Shown: one piece after another, positions 1 through 6,138 of the stretch
Numbering within the stretch: position 1 is the first letter of the stretch
How the letters are laid out: each line of letters starts with the position of its first letter
Assembly (NCBI GenBank): GCA_937872125.1
Contig: CALMNY010000063.1
Location: forward strand, 1-6,138
Reading direction: 5' to 3'
Source of the DNA: an uncultured Candidatus Competibacteraceae bacterium
GTDB taxonomy: Bacteria; Pseudomonadota; Gammaproteobacteria; Competibacterales; Competibacteraceae
DNA length: 6,138 bases
Made by a program: the position numbers and the translations under genes
The notes under the pieces: generated by a model
The model's input: the letters and a program-made list of their open reading frames with translations, nothing else
What the model was told of the DNA's origin: nothing
Database searches by the model: none

Positions 1-1
1 C

Positions 2-3000
2 GTCATGGGCATCAATTTCGCGCTCTGGGCGCCCCACGCCAGCCGGGTCAGCGTAGTCGGAACTTTCAATCAGTGGGATGGCCGCCGACATCCGATGGAA
101 CGGCACGCATCCGGGGTGTGGGAACTGTTCATCCCCGATCTTGGCCTGGGCGAACTGTACAAATACGAAATTCGCAACGCCGAAGGCGCGGTGTTTCTCA
201 AAACCGACCCGCTGGCGTTCCAGACCGAGGTCTATCCCAACACAGCCGCGCTCACCTGCGACGTGCAGCGCCGGCACGACTGGGGCGACGGTCCCTGGAT
301 GGCGCGCTCTGCGGAACCTTCCGGCTGGAAGTTGCCGGTGGCGATTCACCGGGTCGTCCTCGGCGAAACCGCCGAACCCGGCCCGGAGCAGGTCCCCAGC
401 TACCGCCAGTTGCCAGACCTCGTTCTCCCCCATCTGCTGGAGCGGAAATTCACCCACGTCGAACTGGCGTTCTGGGCCGAGGGCGAAACGGTGGCCAGCT
501 ATTACGCCCCCAATCCGCGCTACGGCCAGCCCGAGGACTTGATGGCCTTTATTGACGCCTGCCACCGGCGCGACATCGGCGTGATCCTCGACTGGATTCC
601 GCCGCTGCTCCCCAGCGAGGGGCAGGAATTGACCTGGTTCGACGGCAGCCGAATCTACGACGCCGACGTTCCAGGCCAGCCGGAGCTGCTGGCCTTTGCG
701 CTGGAACGCCCGGAGGTGCGCAACTTCCTGGCGGCCAACGCCCGGTTCTGGCGACAGATCTACCACGTGGACGCGCTGCGCACCGACGCGCGCACCCACG
801 CCGCGCGGCTGGAAGGACAAGTGGTGGCGGGATTGCGGTTCCTGCTGCAGGACCCTGTCGTCGCGCCGACTCTGGCGGTGGCGGAAAGCGTCGTGCTCAC
901 CCAGGGGCGGCATTCCGATCCCCACGCCCTGCTGGGACCGCACCCCCTGGCGGGAGAGACCGCGATAACCGTGGTCCGCGCCCTGCTGCCCGATGCGGAA
1001 TCACCCTGCCTGCTCCGTGAAGACCGGCCCGATTTGCTGTATCCCCTGCAACCGGCGTATGAGGGCGGACTGTTTGAAACGGTCATCGCCGCCAGCCCGG
1101 CCGCACTGCGTTACCGGCTGAGCGCAACCGAGCACGGTCAACCCCAGGTCTTCGCCGATCCCTATGCGCTGACCTTCTCGATCCTGGGCGACCAGGATTG
1201 TCATCTGTTCGCCGAGGGCAACCACTACCAGATTTTTGAAAAGCTGGGGGCGCATCCCTGCCAGGTGGCGGGTTTGGCCGGCGTCAACTTCGCGGTGTGG
1301 GCGCCCAACGCCCAGCGGGTCAGCGTGGTCGGCGCGTTCAACCACTGGGATGGCCGCCGCCACCCGATGCGGTTGCGGCCAGGCTCAGGCATTTGGGAAC
1401 TGTTCGTACCCGGCCTCGGCGAGGGCGATCTGTACAAGTTCGAAATCCTGGCCCGCAACGGCAATGTCTTCCTGAAAACCGATCCTTTTGCCTTCCACAC
1501 CGAAGTGCCGCCCGGCACCGCCAGCATCGTCTACGACCGGGCCGGCAAGCATCAATGGCGCGATGGCGAATGGATGCAACAGCGGGCGCGAACCAGCGCC
1601 TGGCAACAGCCGGTGGCCATTTACGAAGTCCATGCCGGTTCCTGGCGGCGCACGCCGGAGGGCGAGTTCCTGTCCTATCGGGAACTGGCCGATCAGTTGA
1701 TTCCCTACATGGTGGAGATGGGCTTCACCCACATCGAATTTCTGCCGCTGGCCGAACATCCCTACGGCCCGTCCTGGGGCTATCAGATTTCCAATTTCTA
1801 CGCTCCGACCGCCCGCTTCGGCCGGCCCGACGACCTGATGGATCTGATCGACCGCTGCCACCAGAACGGTATCGGCGTCATTCTCGACTGGGTGCCGGCG
1901 CACTTCCCCAAAGACGCCCACGCCATGGCCTGGTTCGACGGCACCTGTGTGTACGAACACGCCGATCCGCGCCAGGGCGAGCATCCCGACTGGGGTACGC
2001 TGATCTTCAACTACGGTCGCCACGAAGTAGAGAATTTCCTGATCGCCAACGCGCTGTACTGGCTGGATACCTTCCACTTCGACGGGCTGCGGGTGGATGC
2101 GGTGGCTTCGATGCTGTACCTGGACTATTCCAAGAAGGACTGGATTCCCAACAAGTACGGCGGCAATGAGAACCTGGAGGCGATCGAGTTTATCCGGCAC
2201 ACCAACGCCGTGGTCCATGCCCGCTTTCCCGGCGTAATGATGATCGCCGAAGAATCCACCGCCTGGCCGAATGTCTCGCGGCCTACCGACATCGGCGGGC
2301 TGGGGTTCGGTTTCAAGTGGAATATGGGCTGGATGCACGATGTGCTGTTCTACCTGCAGAAAGAGCCAGCGCATCGTCGCTACCACCACGACAAGCTGAC
2401 CTTTAGCATCGTTTACGCCTTCAACGAAAACTTCATCCTGTCGCTGTCGCACGACGAGGTAGTGCATCTGAAAAAATCGCTGCTCGGCAAGATGCCGGGG
2501 AGCGAGCGCCAGCAGTTCGCCAATCTGCGGTTGCTGTACGCCTTCATGTACGGTCATCCCGGCAAGAAGTTGCTGTTCATGGGGGGCGAGTTCGGCCAGC
2601 CGGGCGAATGGAACCATGATTCCGGCCTGGACTGGGCGCAACTGCGCCAGCCGCTGCATCAGGGCTTGCAGCGTTTTGTCAGCGACCTCAACCAGCTCTA
2701 TGCGCAGGAGCCGGCGCTGCATCAGGTGGATTTTCACGGCGCCGGCTTCGAATGGCTGGACGCCGGCGCCGCCGAGACCGGCGTGCTGGCCTTTGTGCGC
2801 AAGGCCCGCGACCCACGCGACGCCCTGGTGCTGGTGCTGAATTTCTCGGATGCGCCGCGCCCGCACTACCGGATTGGCGTGCCCTATCCGGCGGAGTATC
2901 GGGAGTTATTGAACAGCGATGCGCGGGTGTATGGCGGTTCCGGTCTCACCCAGCCCGGGGGCAAGGCCAGCGCCGAAGAGTATTCCAGCCATGGCTTCCT

Positions 3001-3073
3001 CTTCTCCGTTGTCCTTGACTTGCCGCCGCTGGGCGGTCTGGTGTTGAAGCCGGCGCCGTTGAAGTTGGAGTAA
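2..3073 (+). CDS. glgB: 1,4-alpha-glucan branching enzyme with an extra degenerate N-terminal branching-enzyme module (5' partial)
   Basis: GlgB (GH13) cuts an alpha-1,4 glucan and rejoins the piece through an alpha-1,6 bond during cytoplasmic glycogen synthesis. Residues are numbered from the ATG at position 5. Residues 1-110 are a CBM48 module, 111-~290 the front of a GH13 barrel, ~298-418 a GlgB N1 domain (DPHALLGPHP, VRALLPDA), 426-535 a second CBM48, 536-~900 a complete GH13 barrel, and the rest the C-terminal beta domain. By alignment with E. coli GlgB, the second barrel has all four catalytic positions: D628 (ILDWVPAHF), nucleophile D698 (LRVDAVAS), E749 (AEEST) and D817 (SHDEVVH). From ~298 on, the protein matches a normal ~730-residue GlgB, so about 300 residues are extra. 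The ATG at 5 is probably internal: it falls right where the CBM48 begins, the frame is open to the window edge, and no ribosome site is visible. An oddity is HLKKS after HDEVV, where HGKKS is usual. The stop is TAA at 3071-3073. Branching activity is confidently predicted; the role of the first half is unknown. Confidence 0.95.
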   Translation, partial: VMGINFALWAPHASRVSVVGTFNQWDGRRHPMERHASGVWELFIPDLGLGELYKYEIRNAEGAVFLKTDPLAFQTEVYPNTAALTCDVQRRHDWGDGPWMARSAEPSGWKLPVAIHRVVLGETAEPGPEQVPSYRQLPDLVLPHLLERKFTHVELAFWAEGETVASYYAPNPRYGQPEDLMAFIDACHRRDIGVILDWIPPLLPSEGQELTWFDGSRIYDADVPGQPELLAFALERPEVRNFLAANARFWRQIYHVDALRTDARTHAARLEGQVVAGLRFLLQDPVVAPTLAVAESVVLTQGRHSDPHALLGPHPLAGETAITVVRALLPDAESPCLLREDRPDLLYPLQPAYEGGLFETVIAASPAALRYRLSATEHGQPQVFADPYALTFSILGDQDCHLFAEGNHYQIFEKLGAHPCQVAGLAGVNFAVWAPNAQRVSVVGAFNHWDGRRHPMRLRPGSGIWELFVPGLGEGDLYKFEILARNGNVFLKTDPFAFHTEVPPGTASIVYDRAGKHQWRDGEWMQQRARTSAWQQPVAIYEVHAGSWRRTPEGEFLSYRELADQLIPYMVEMGFTHIEFLPLAEHPYGPSWGYQISNFYAPTARFGRPDDLMDLIDRCHQNGIGVILDWVPAHFPKDAHAMAWFDGTCVYEHADPRQGEHPDWGTLIFNYGRHEVENFLIANALYWLDTFHFDGLRVDAVASMLYLDYSKKDWIPNKYGGNENLEAIEFIRHTNAVVHARFPGVMMIAEESTAWPNVSRPTDIGGLGFGFKWNMGWMHDVLFYLQKEPAHRRYHHDKLTFSIVYAFNENFILSLSHDEVVHLKKSLLGKMPGSERQQFANLRLLYAFMYGHPGKKLLFMGGEFGQPGEWNHDSGLDWAQLRQPLHQGLQRFVSDLNQLYAQEPALHQVDFHGAGFEWLDAGAAETGVLAFVRKARDPRDALVLVLNFSDAPRPHYRIGVPYPAEYRELLNSDARVYGGSGLTQPGGKASAEEYSSHGFLFSVVLDLPPLGGLVLKPAPLKLE
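5..808 (+). repeat. Intragenic repeat copy A: degenerate CBM48 plus partial GH13 module
   Basis: This in-frame segment (residues 1-268) is a diverged copy of residues 425-705 of the same protein. In the CBM48 part, 24 of the first 30 aligned residues (2-31 against 426-455) are identical. In the barrel, 15 of 25 are identical around LMAFIDACH...ILDWIPP. Copy A keeps the aspartates matching the region I and II positions (D196 and D261). It lacks the WGYQ loop (about nine residues gone near 159-164), has leucine where region I has histidine (L201 against H633), has lost the DPRQGEHPDWG stretch, and runs into the next N1 domain before region IV. It is therefore predicted to be catalytically dead. 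It may still bind glucan through CBM48, but this is inference. Confidence 0.88.
1277..2119 (+). repeat. Intragenic repeat copy B: CBM48 plus front half of the active GH13 barrel
   Basis: This is the intact counterpart of copy A (residues 425-705). It contains the CBM48, the WGYQ loop (591-594), region I with D628 and H633, and region II with R696 and nucleophile D698. The two copies also resemble each other at DNA level around the CBM48 start but differ at many third positions. That points to an old duplication rather than an assembly artefact. Confidence 0.85.
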
Positions 3074-3076
3074 GCG

Positions 3077-3089
3077 CGGGCGAGGCCCG
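3077..3089. other. Small GC hairpin just after the glgB stop
   Basis: CGGGC (3077-3081) pairs with GCCCG (3085-3089) across a 3-base GAG loop, four bases after the glgB TAA. There is no T-run on either side, so it is not a classical intrinsic terminator. It could protect the mRNA 3' end or help form a compound terminator with the larger hairpin that follows. Its function is uncertain. Confidence 0.35.
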
Positions 3090-3094
3090 GATGA

Positions 3095-3127
3095 AGGCTG
3101 GGTTTCTGCGGCGCGCTAACCCAGCCT
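3095..3127. repeat. Palindromic element between convergent glgB and rpsT (REP-like, possible bidirectional terminator)
   Basis: AGGCTGGGTT (3095-3104) pairs perfectly over 10 bp with AACCCAGCCT (3118-3127). The 13-base loop has its own GCG/CGC content. The layout, TGGGTT then a GC core then AACCCA, resembles from memory a palindrome scattered between genes in many gammaproteobacterial and cyanobacterial genomes. It sits in the 101-base gap between two genes that converge, where such elements often lie. Neither flank has a T-run, so Rho-independent termination is not well supported. Whether it recurs in this genome cannot be seen here. Confidence 0.55.
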
Positions 3128-3174
3128 GCCGGTTCCGAAACAGCTTATTGCAAACGGGTGGCCCGCCCCCGGTT

Positions 3175-3441
3175 TCAGACCTGCATGTCGCGGATGTGGT
3201 GGGTCAGCCGGCTCTTGTGGCGGGCGGCCTTGTTGGCGTGAATCAGGCCCTTGCGCGCCATGCGATCAATCACCGGCACCGCAGTCTGGTACTCGGATTC
3301 GGCTTTGGTCTTGTCGCCGGAATCAATCGCCTTGATCACCCGCTTGATGTAGGTGCGCAGCATGGAGCGCATACTGGCGTTGTGCTGGCGATGCTTTTCC
3401 GCCTGACGGGCGCGCTTCTTTGCTTGAACGGTGTTGGCCAA
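3175..3441 (-). CDS. rpsT: 30S ribosomal protein S20
   Basis: S20 is a primary 16S rRNA-binding protein needed for 30S subunit assembly. The 88-residue product is close to the 87 residues of E. coli S20 and shows the family signature throughout: [20 protein letters not shown] at the N-terminus, [15 protein letters not shown] in the middle and [16 protein letters not shown] near the C-terminus. It is highly basic and helical, with no membrane or signal segment. The start is TTG (3439-3441 read on the minus strand): the next codons give ANTVQAKK, matching the E. coli ANIKSAKK, and AAGGAG lies nine bases upstream. E. coli rpsT also starts with UUG, a feature tied to its low initiation efficiency and autogenous control. 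The gene is apparently monocistronic, divergent from murJ and convergent with glgB. Its stop is TGA at 3175-3177. Confidence 0.97.
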   Translation of the reverse strand: MANTVQAKKRARQAEKHRQHNASMRSMLRTYIKRVIKAIDSGDKTKAESEYQTAVPVIDRMARKGLIHANKAARHKSRLTHHIRDMQV

Positions 3442-3450
3442 AACTCAAAA

Positions 3451-3456
3451 CTCCTT
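3451..3456 (-). promoter_or_regulatory. rpsT: rpsT Shine-Dalgarno that fixes the TTG start
   Basis: Read on the minus strand, AAGGAG occupies 3456-3451 and is separated by nine bases from the TTG at 3441. This strong site supports TTG rather than any ATG as the true start of S20. Confidence 0.85.
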
Positions 3457-3475
3457 GGAAATAGGCGATGGGGAT

Positions 3476-3491
3476 AAACGCAGCGGCGTTT
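3476..3491 (-). promoter_or_regulatory. Hairpin in the rpsT mRNA leader
   Basis: On the minus strand AAACGC and GCGTTT pair over six bases around a CGCT tetraloop. The hairpin lies inside the predicted ~60-base rpsT leader, about 20 bases upstream of the Shine-Dalgarno. S20 represses its own translation in E. coli, so a leader structure is a plausible target. No binding-site similarity to 16S rRNA could be verified here. Confidence 0.4.
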
Positions 3492-3508
3492 GGAGGCTAA
3501 AAAGGTTA

Positions 3509-3539
3509 ATAATATTGGCACTTTCCCGCTCCCTGTCAA
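3509..3539 (-). promoter_or_regulatory. rpsT: Candidate sigma70-type promoter of rpsT
   Basis: On the minus strand there is a perfect -35 box TTGACA (3539-3534). With a 17-base spacer the -10 is AATATT (3516-3511, 4/6 matches to TATAAT); with 19 bases it is TATTAT (3514-3509, 5/6). Transcription would start near 3503, giving a leader of about 60 bases. This AT-rich patch stands out in an otherwise GC-rich region, which supports promoter use. Confidence 0.65.
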
Positions 3540-3558
3540 TCCTTGACCGCCACCGTCG

Positions 3559-3588
3559 CTGACAGCCCCGCCGGTTCCCGGCTATCAT
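3559..3588 (+). promoter_or_regulatory. murJ: Candidate sigma70-type promoter of murJ
   Basis: CTGACA (3559-3564, 5/6 to TTGACA) and TATCAT (3583-3588, 5/6 to TATAAT) are separated by 18 bases. Transcription would begin near 3595, about 30 bases before the murJ ATG. The box faces away from the rpsT promoter, whose -35 ends 19 bp to the left. Confidence 0.5.
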
Positions 3589-3625
3589 CCGCGCCTTTCC
3601 GAACCGTAGCGCAGGATCGCCTCCC

Positions 3626-5161
<1,536 letters not shown>

Positions 5162-5168
5162 GCGCGCG

Positions 5169-5276
5169 ATGACCAAACTCCCCGTCGGCATCCAGACCTT
5201 CCGGGAAATCCGCGATAATAAGCGTTCAGACCCCTCCCCCAGCGTGGGGAGGTTAATTCGCCGCCGAACATGCTGA
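5169..5276 (+). pseudogene. Relic of the 5' end of an AAA-ATPase-like / PD-(D/E)XK (DUF1703-type) gene
   Basis: An ATG seven bases after the murJ stop opens a 35-codon frame beginning MTKLPVGIQTFREIRDNK. This closely resembles, from memory, the N-terminus of AAA-ATPase-like proteins (PF09820 with a C-terminal PD-(D/E)XK_9 nuclease domain), which typically start KKLPIGIQTF..IRE and continue with a YVDKT motif. Here the resemblance ends after about 17 codons (near 5219). The following RSDPSPSVGRLIRRRTC is unrelated and ends at TGA 5274-5276. No YVDKT, Walker or nuclease motif follows. It reads as the stump left by a deletion, with a GC-rich hairpin at the break. The exact right edge of the relic is uncertain. 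Confidence 0.6.
5233..5252 (+). terminator. GC-rich hairpin downstream of murJ, candidate terminator
   Basis: CCTCCCC (5233-5239) pairs with GGGGAGG (5246-5252) over seven perfect base pairs around a 6-base loop. The next bases are TTAATT, a weak U-rich tail. It lies about 70 bases after the murJ stop and is the best candidate for ending murJ transcription. It also sits where the gene relic loses its resemblance to its family, so it could instead belong to an inserted palindromic element. Confidence 0.45.
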
Positions 5277-5345
5277 CGCCCGCCTGCTCGGCGCGCCGCC
5301 CGGTCCGCGACCTCCGGGAGCAGGATCAGGTCTATACCATTGATC

Positions 5346-5354
5346 TGGCATAAT
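5346..5354 (+). promoter_or_regulatory. Candidate extended -10 promoter upstream of the Uma2 gene
   Basis: TGGCATAAT gives a TG dinucleotide one base before a -10 box CATAAT (5/6 to TATAAT). No good -35 is found at normal spacing (TCAGGT at 5326-5331), which fits an extended -10 class. Transcription would start near 5361, leaving a leader of about 60 bases. Confidence 0.4.
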
Positions 5355-5369
5355 CACCCGTGTTTACCC

Positions 5370-5390
5370 CTGCTGACTCATCGTCGGCAG
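5370..5390 (+). other. Hairpin in the predicted leader of the Uma2 gene
   Basis: CTGCTGAC (5370-5377) pairs with GTCGGCAG (5383-5390) over eight base pairs, one of them a G-U wobble, around a 5-base loop. A second possible pairing follows: CTCCT (5395-5399) can pair with the AGGAG of the ribosome site (5410-5414). No T-run follows, so it is not a clear terminator. A role in translation control is possible but unproven. Confidence 0.3.
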
Positions 5391-5408
5391 ACTGCTCCTG
5401 ATTAACGG

Positions 5409-5414
5409 AAGGAG
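5409..5414 (+). promoter_or_regulatory. Shine-Dalgarno of the Uma2-family gene
   Basis: AAGGAG within GGAAGGAG lies five bases before the ATG at 5420. It is a strong site that decides this start, and it makes translation plausible despite the accessory setting. Confidence 0.75.
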
Positions 5415-5419
5415 TCGCC

Positions 5420-6019
5420 ATGCCCCGACCGGCTGAACAATTCATTACTGCCGCTGAATATCTGACGCTGGAACGCCAGGCCGAAACCAAAAGCGAATAT
5501 TGGAATGGCGGCATCTACGCCATGAGCGGCGCCAGTCGCAACCATAATCGGATTACCTTTAACCTCGCGCGGCGTATCGGCAATCAGCTCGATGGCAAGC
5601 CTTGTGAAGGCTATGCCAATGACATGCGGGTCAAGGTGAGTCCTACCGGTCTTTACACGTACCCGGATGTGATCGTGGTTTGTGGCGAACCCCGGTTTGA
5701 AGATGACCAACTCGATACGCTGCTCAATCCCCAAGTGATTATCGAAGTGCTGTCTGAAAGCACCGAAAAATATGATCGGGGCGATAAATTCGCTCATTAC
5801 CGGATGCTGGATTCACTGACCGATTATCTGCTGGTTGCCCAGCATCAGCCGCTCATTGAACATTTCCAGCGGCAGACCGATGGATCATGGCGGTATTCCG
5901 TGGCGCAAGGTCTGGAAGCGGAGATCGCCATCCCGGCGATTGGGTGCGTGTTGCGGTTGGTCGAAGTGTATCAATGGGTCGAATTTCCTGAACCGCGCGG
6001 CCCGCTGCGCTTGGTATGA
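5420..6019 (+). CDS. Uma2 family (DUF820) putative PD-(D/E)XK endonuclease
   Basis: The 199-residue product matches the Uma2/DUF820 family (PF05685) over its whole length. These proteins have a restriction-endonuclease-like fold. Their cellular role is not established; they occur in many copies in cyanobacteria and some other bacteria. Visible signatures are AAEYLTLERQAETKSEYWNG (11-30) with E26, the GASRNHNRITFNL segment (37-49), LYTYPDVIVV with D83, VIIEVLSEST with E109, and YDRGDKFAHYR with K123. Together E26, D83, E109 and K123 fit the expected catalytic set, so the enzyme looks intact. It is soluble, without signal or membrane segments. The start ATG at 5420 is set by AAGGAG five bases upstream. 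The gene is visibly less GC-rich than murJ (28-33 G+C per 60 bases in two samples against 44 at the end of murJ), suggesting separate acquisition. Its stop overlaps the next start by ATGA. Confidence 0.92.
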   Translation: MPRPAEQFITAAEYLTLERQAETKSEYWNGGIYAMSGASRNHNRITFNLARRIGNQLDGKPCEGYANDMRVKVSPTGLYTYPDVIVVCGEPRFEDDQLDTLLNPQVIIEVLSESTEKYDRGDKFAHYRMLDSLTDYLLVAQHQPLIEHFQRQTDGSWRYSVAQGLEAEIAIPAIGCVLRLVEVYQWVEFPEPRGPLRLV

Positions 6020-6138
6020 ATCCACTCCCCACCACCCTGATCCGACTCAATAAAGCCCACTTTCCCGTCACAGTTCCCGGACCCCAGAAATACGCCGGCC
6101 AGCCGGTGACCCTGATCGGGATGGAGTTCAGCCGCGCC
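6016..6138 (+). CDS. Unidentified protein, N-terminal fragment (3' partial)
   Basis: An ATG inside the Uma2 stop (ATGA, 6016-6019) opens a frame of 41 codons with no stop to the window end. It begins MNPLPTTLIRLNKAHFPVTV and continues with a GPQKYAGQPV segment and LIGMEFSRA. I do not recognise the family. The HFPVT-x-GP stretch faintly recalls the N-terminus of some radical-SAM activating proteins, but the following residues do not. No Shine-Dalgarno is visible, so translation would depend on coupling to the Uma2 gene through the 4-base overlap. The fragment is too short to call function, and it could also be a chance open frame. Confidence 0.4.
   Translation, partial: MNPLPTTLIRLNKAHFPVTVPGPQKYAGQPVTLIGMEFSRA

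Noticed and set aside
5..7. The ATG at position 5 as the real start of glgB
   Set aside because: It coincides with the first strand of a CBM48 module, has no visible ribosome site, and the frame is open to the window edge. The matching place in copy B is preceded by LGAH and linker residues, so the start is most likely upstream.
5..2119. The glgB internal repeat as an assembly duplication
   Set aside because: The two copies differ at many residues and third codon positions and have different indels. An assembly artefact would be near identical.
1297..2169. A 290-codon plus-strand frame overlapping glgB
   Set aside because: It is out of frame with GlgB, is arginine- and proline-rich, and has no motif; it is a GC-driven shadow.
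1385..2866. A 493-codon open frame on the minus strand opposite glgB
   Set aside because: It lies wholly antisense to well-conserved GlgB coding sequence, shows no recognisable domain, and is expected from the strong codon bias of GC-rich genes.
3152..3175. Imperfect hairpin just after the rpsT stop as an intrinsic terminator
   Set aside because: The AAAC-C-GGG/CCCGTTT pairing has a bulge and is followed by GCAATAAG rather than a U-run, so termination there is not supported.
3091..3477. A 128-codon plus-strand frame over rpsT
   Set aside because: It is antisense to S20, whose identity is certain, and its translation has no recognisable family.
5289..5298. Ten-base perfect palindrome CGGCGCGCCG as an operator
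   Set aside because: Short GC palindromes are common in DNA this GC-rich, and it has no clear relation to a promoter.
5222..5353. A 43-codon open frame (with ATG at 5270) ending ...QVYTIDLA at TAA 5351-5353
   Set aside because: It has no ribosome site and no recognisable similarity. It might be the 3' scrap of a lost gene, but nothing supports calling it.
6040..6084. Radical-SAM activating enzyme identity for the last partial frame, from the HFPVT-x-GP stretch
   Set aside because: The similarity covers only about ten residues and the following segment does not match; no cysteine cluster is visible in the 41 codons available.

Overview
The window reads as a GC-rich proteobacterial chromosome, most likely a gammaproteobacterium. 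The reasons are a ribosomal protein S20 gene that starts with TTG as in E. coli, a MurJ that aligns almost residue for residue with the E. coli protein (offset of two), an E. coli-type GlgB, and the rpsT/murJ neighbourhood found in many gammaproteobacteria. Genus cannot be fixed from this sequence alone.

Layout, left to right. (1) Positions 2-3073, plus strand: a very large glycogen branching enzyme, cut at its 5' end by the window edge. It carries two branching-enzyme modules in one reading frame. The first (CBM48 plus the front part of a GH13 barrel) lacks several catalytic elements and stops before conserved region IV. The second is a complete N1-CBM48-GH13-C-terminal GlgB. (2) Positions 3074-3174: a short convergent intergenic stretch with two hairpins, one resembling a dispersed palindromic repeat. 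(3) Positions 3175-3441, minus strand: rpsT, with a TTG start, a good Shine-Dalgarno and a leader hairpin. (4) Positions 3442-3625: a divergent promoter region. The rpsT and murJ promoters point away from each other with their -35 boxes 19 bp apart. (5) Positions 3626-5161, plus strand: murJ, the lipid II flippase, apparently intact. (6) Positions 5162-5419: a 258-base gap holding what looks like the first ~17 codons of a lost AAA-ATPase-like/PD-(D/E)XK gene, a GC-rich hairpin that may end murJ transcription, and a candidate extended -10 promoter. (7) Positions 5420-6019, plus strand: a Uma2-family (DUF820) putative nuclease. (8) From 6016 to the window end: the start of an unidentified gene overlapping the Uma2 stop by ATGA.

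The core genes (glgB, rpsT, murJ) serve separate jobs: glycogen branching, 30S assembly and peptidoglycan precursor export. They do not form one operon. The segment after murJ looks like accessory DNA: base composition drops (44/60 G+C in the sampled end of murJ, 33/60 and 28/60 in two samples of the Uma2 gene), a gene relic is present, and ribF, the usual next gene, is not there.

The most unusual item is the fused double-module branching enzyme with a degenerate first half. No CRISPR array, tRNA, rRNA or intact insertion sequence was seen.
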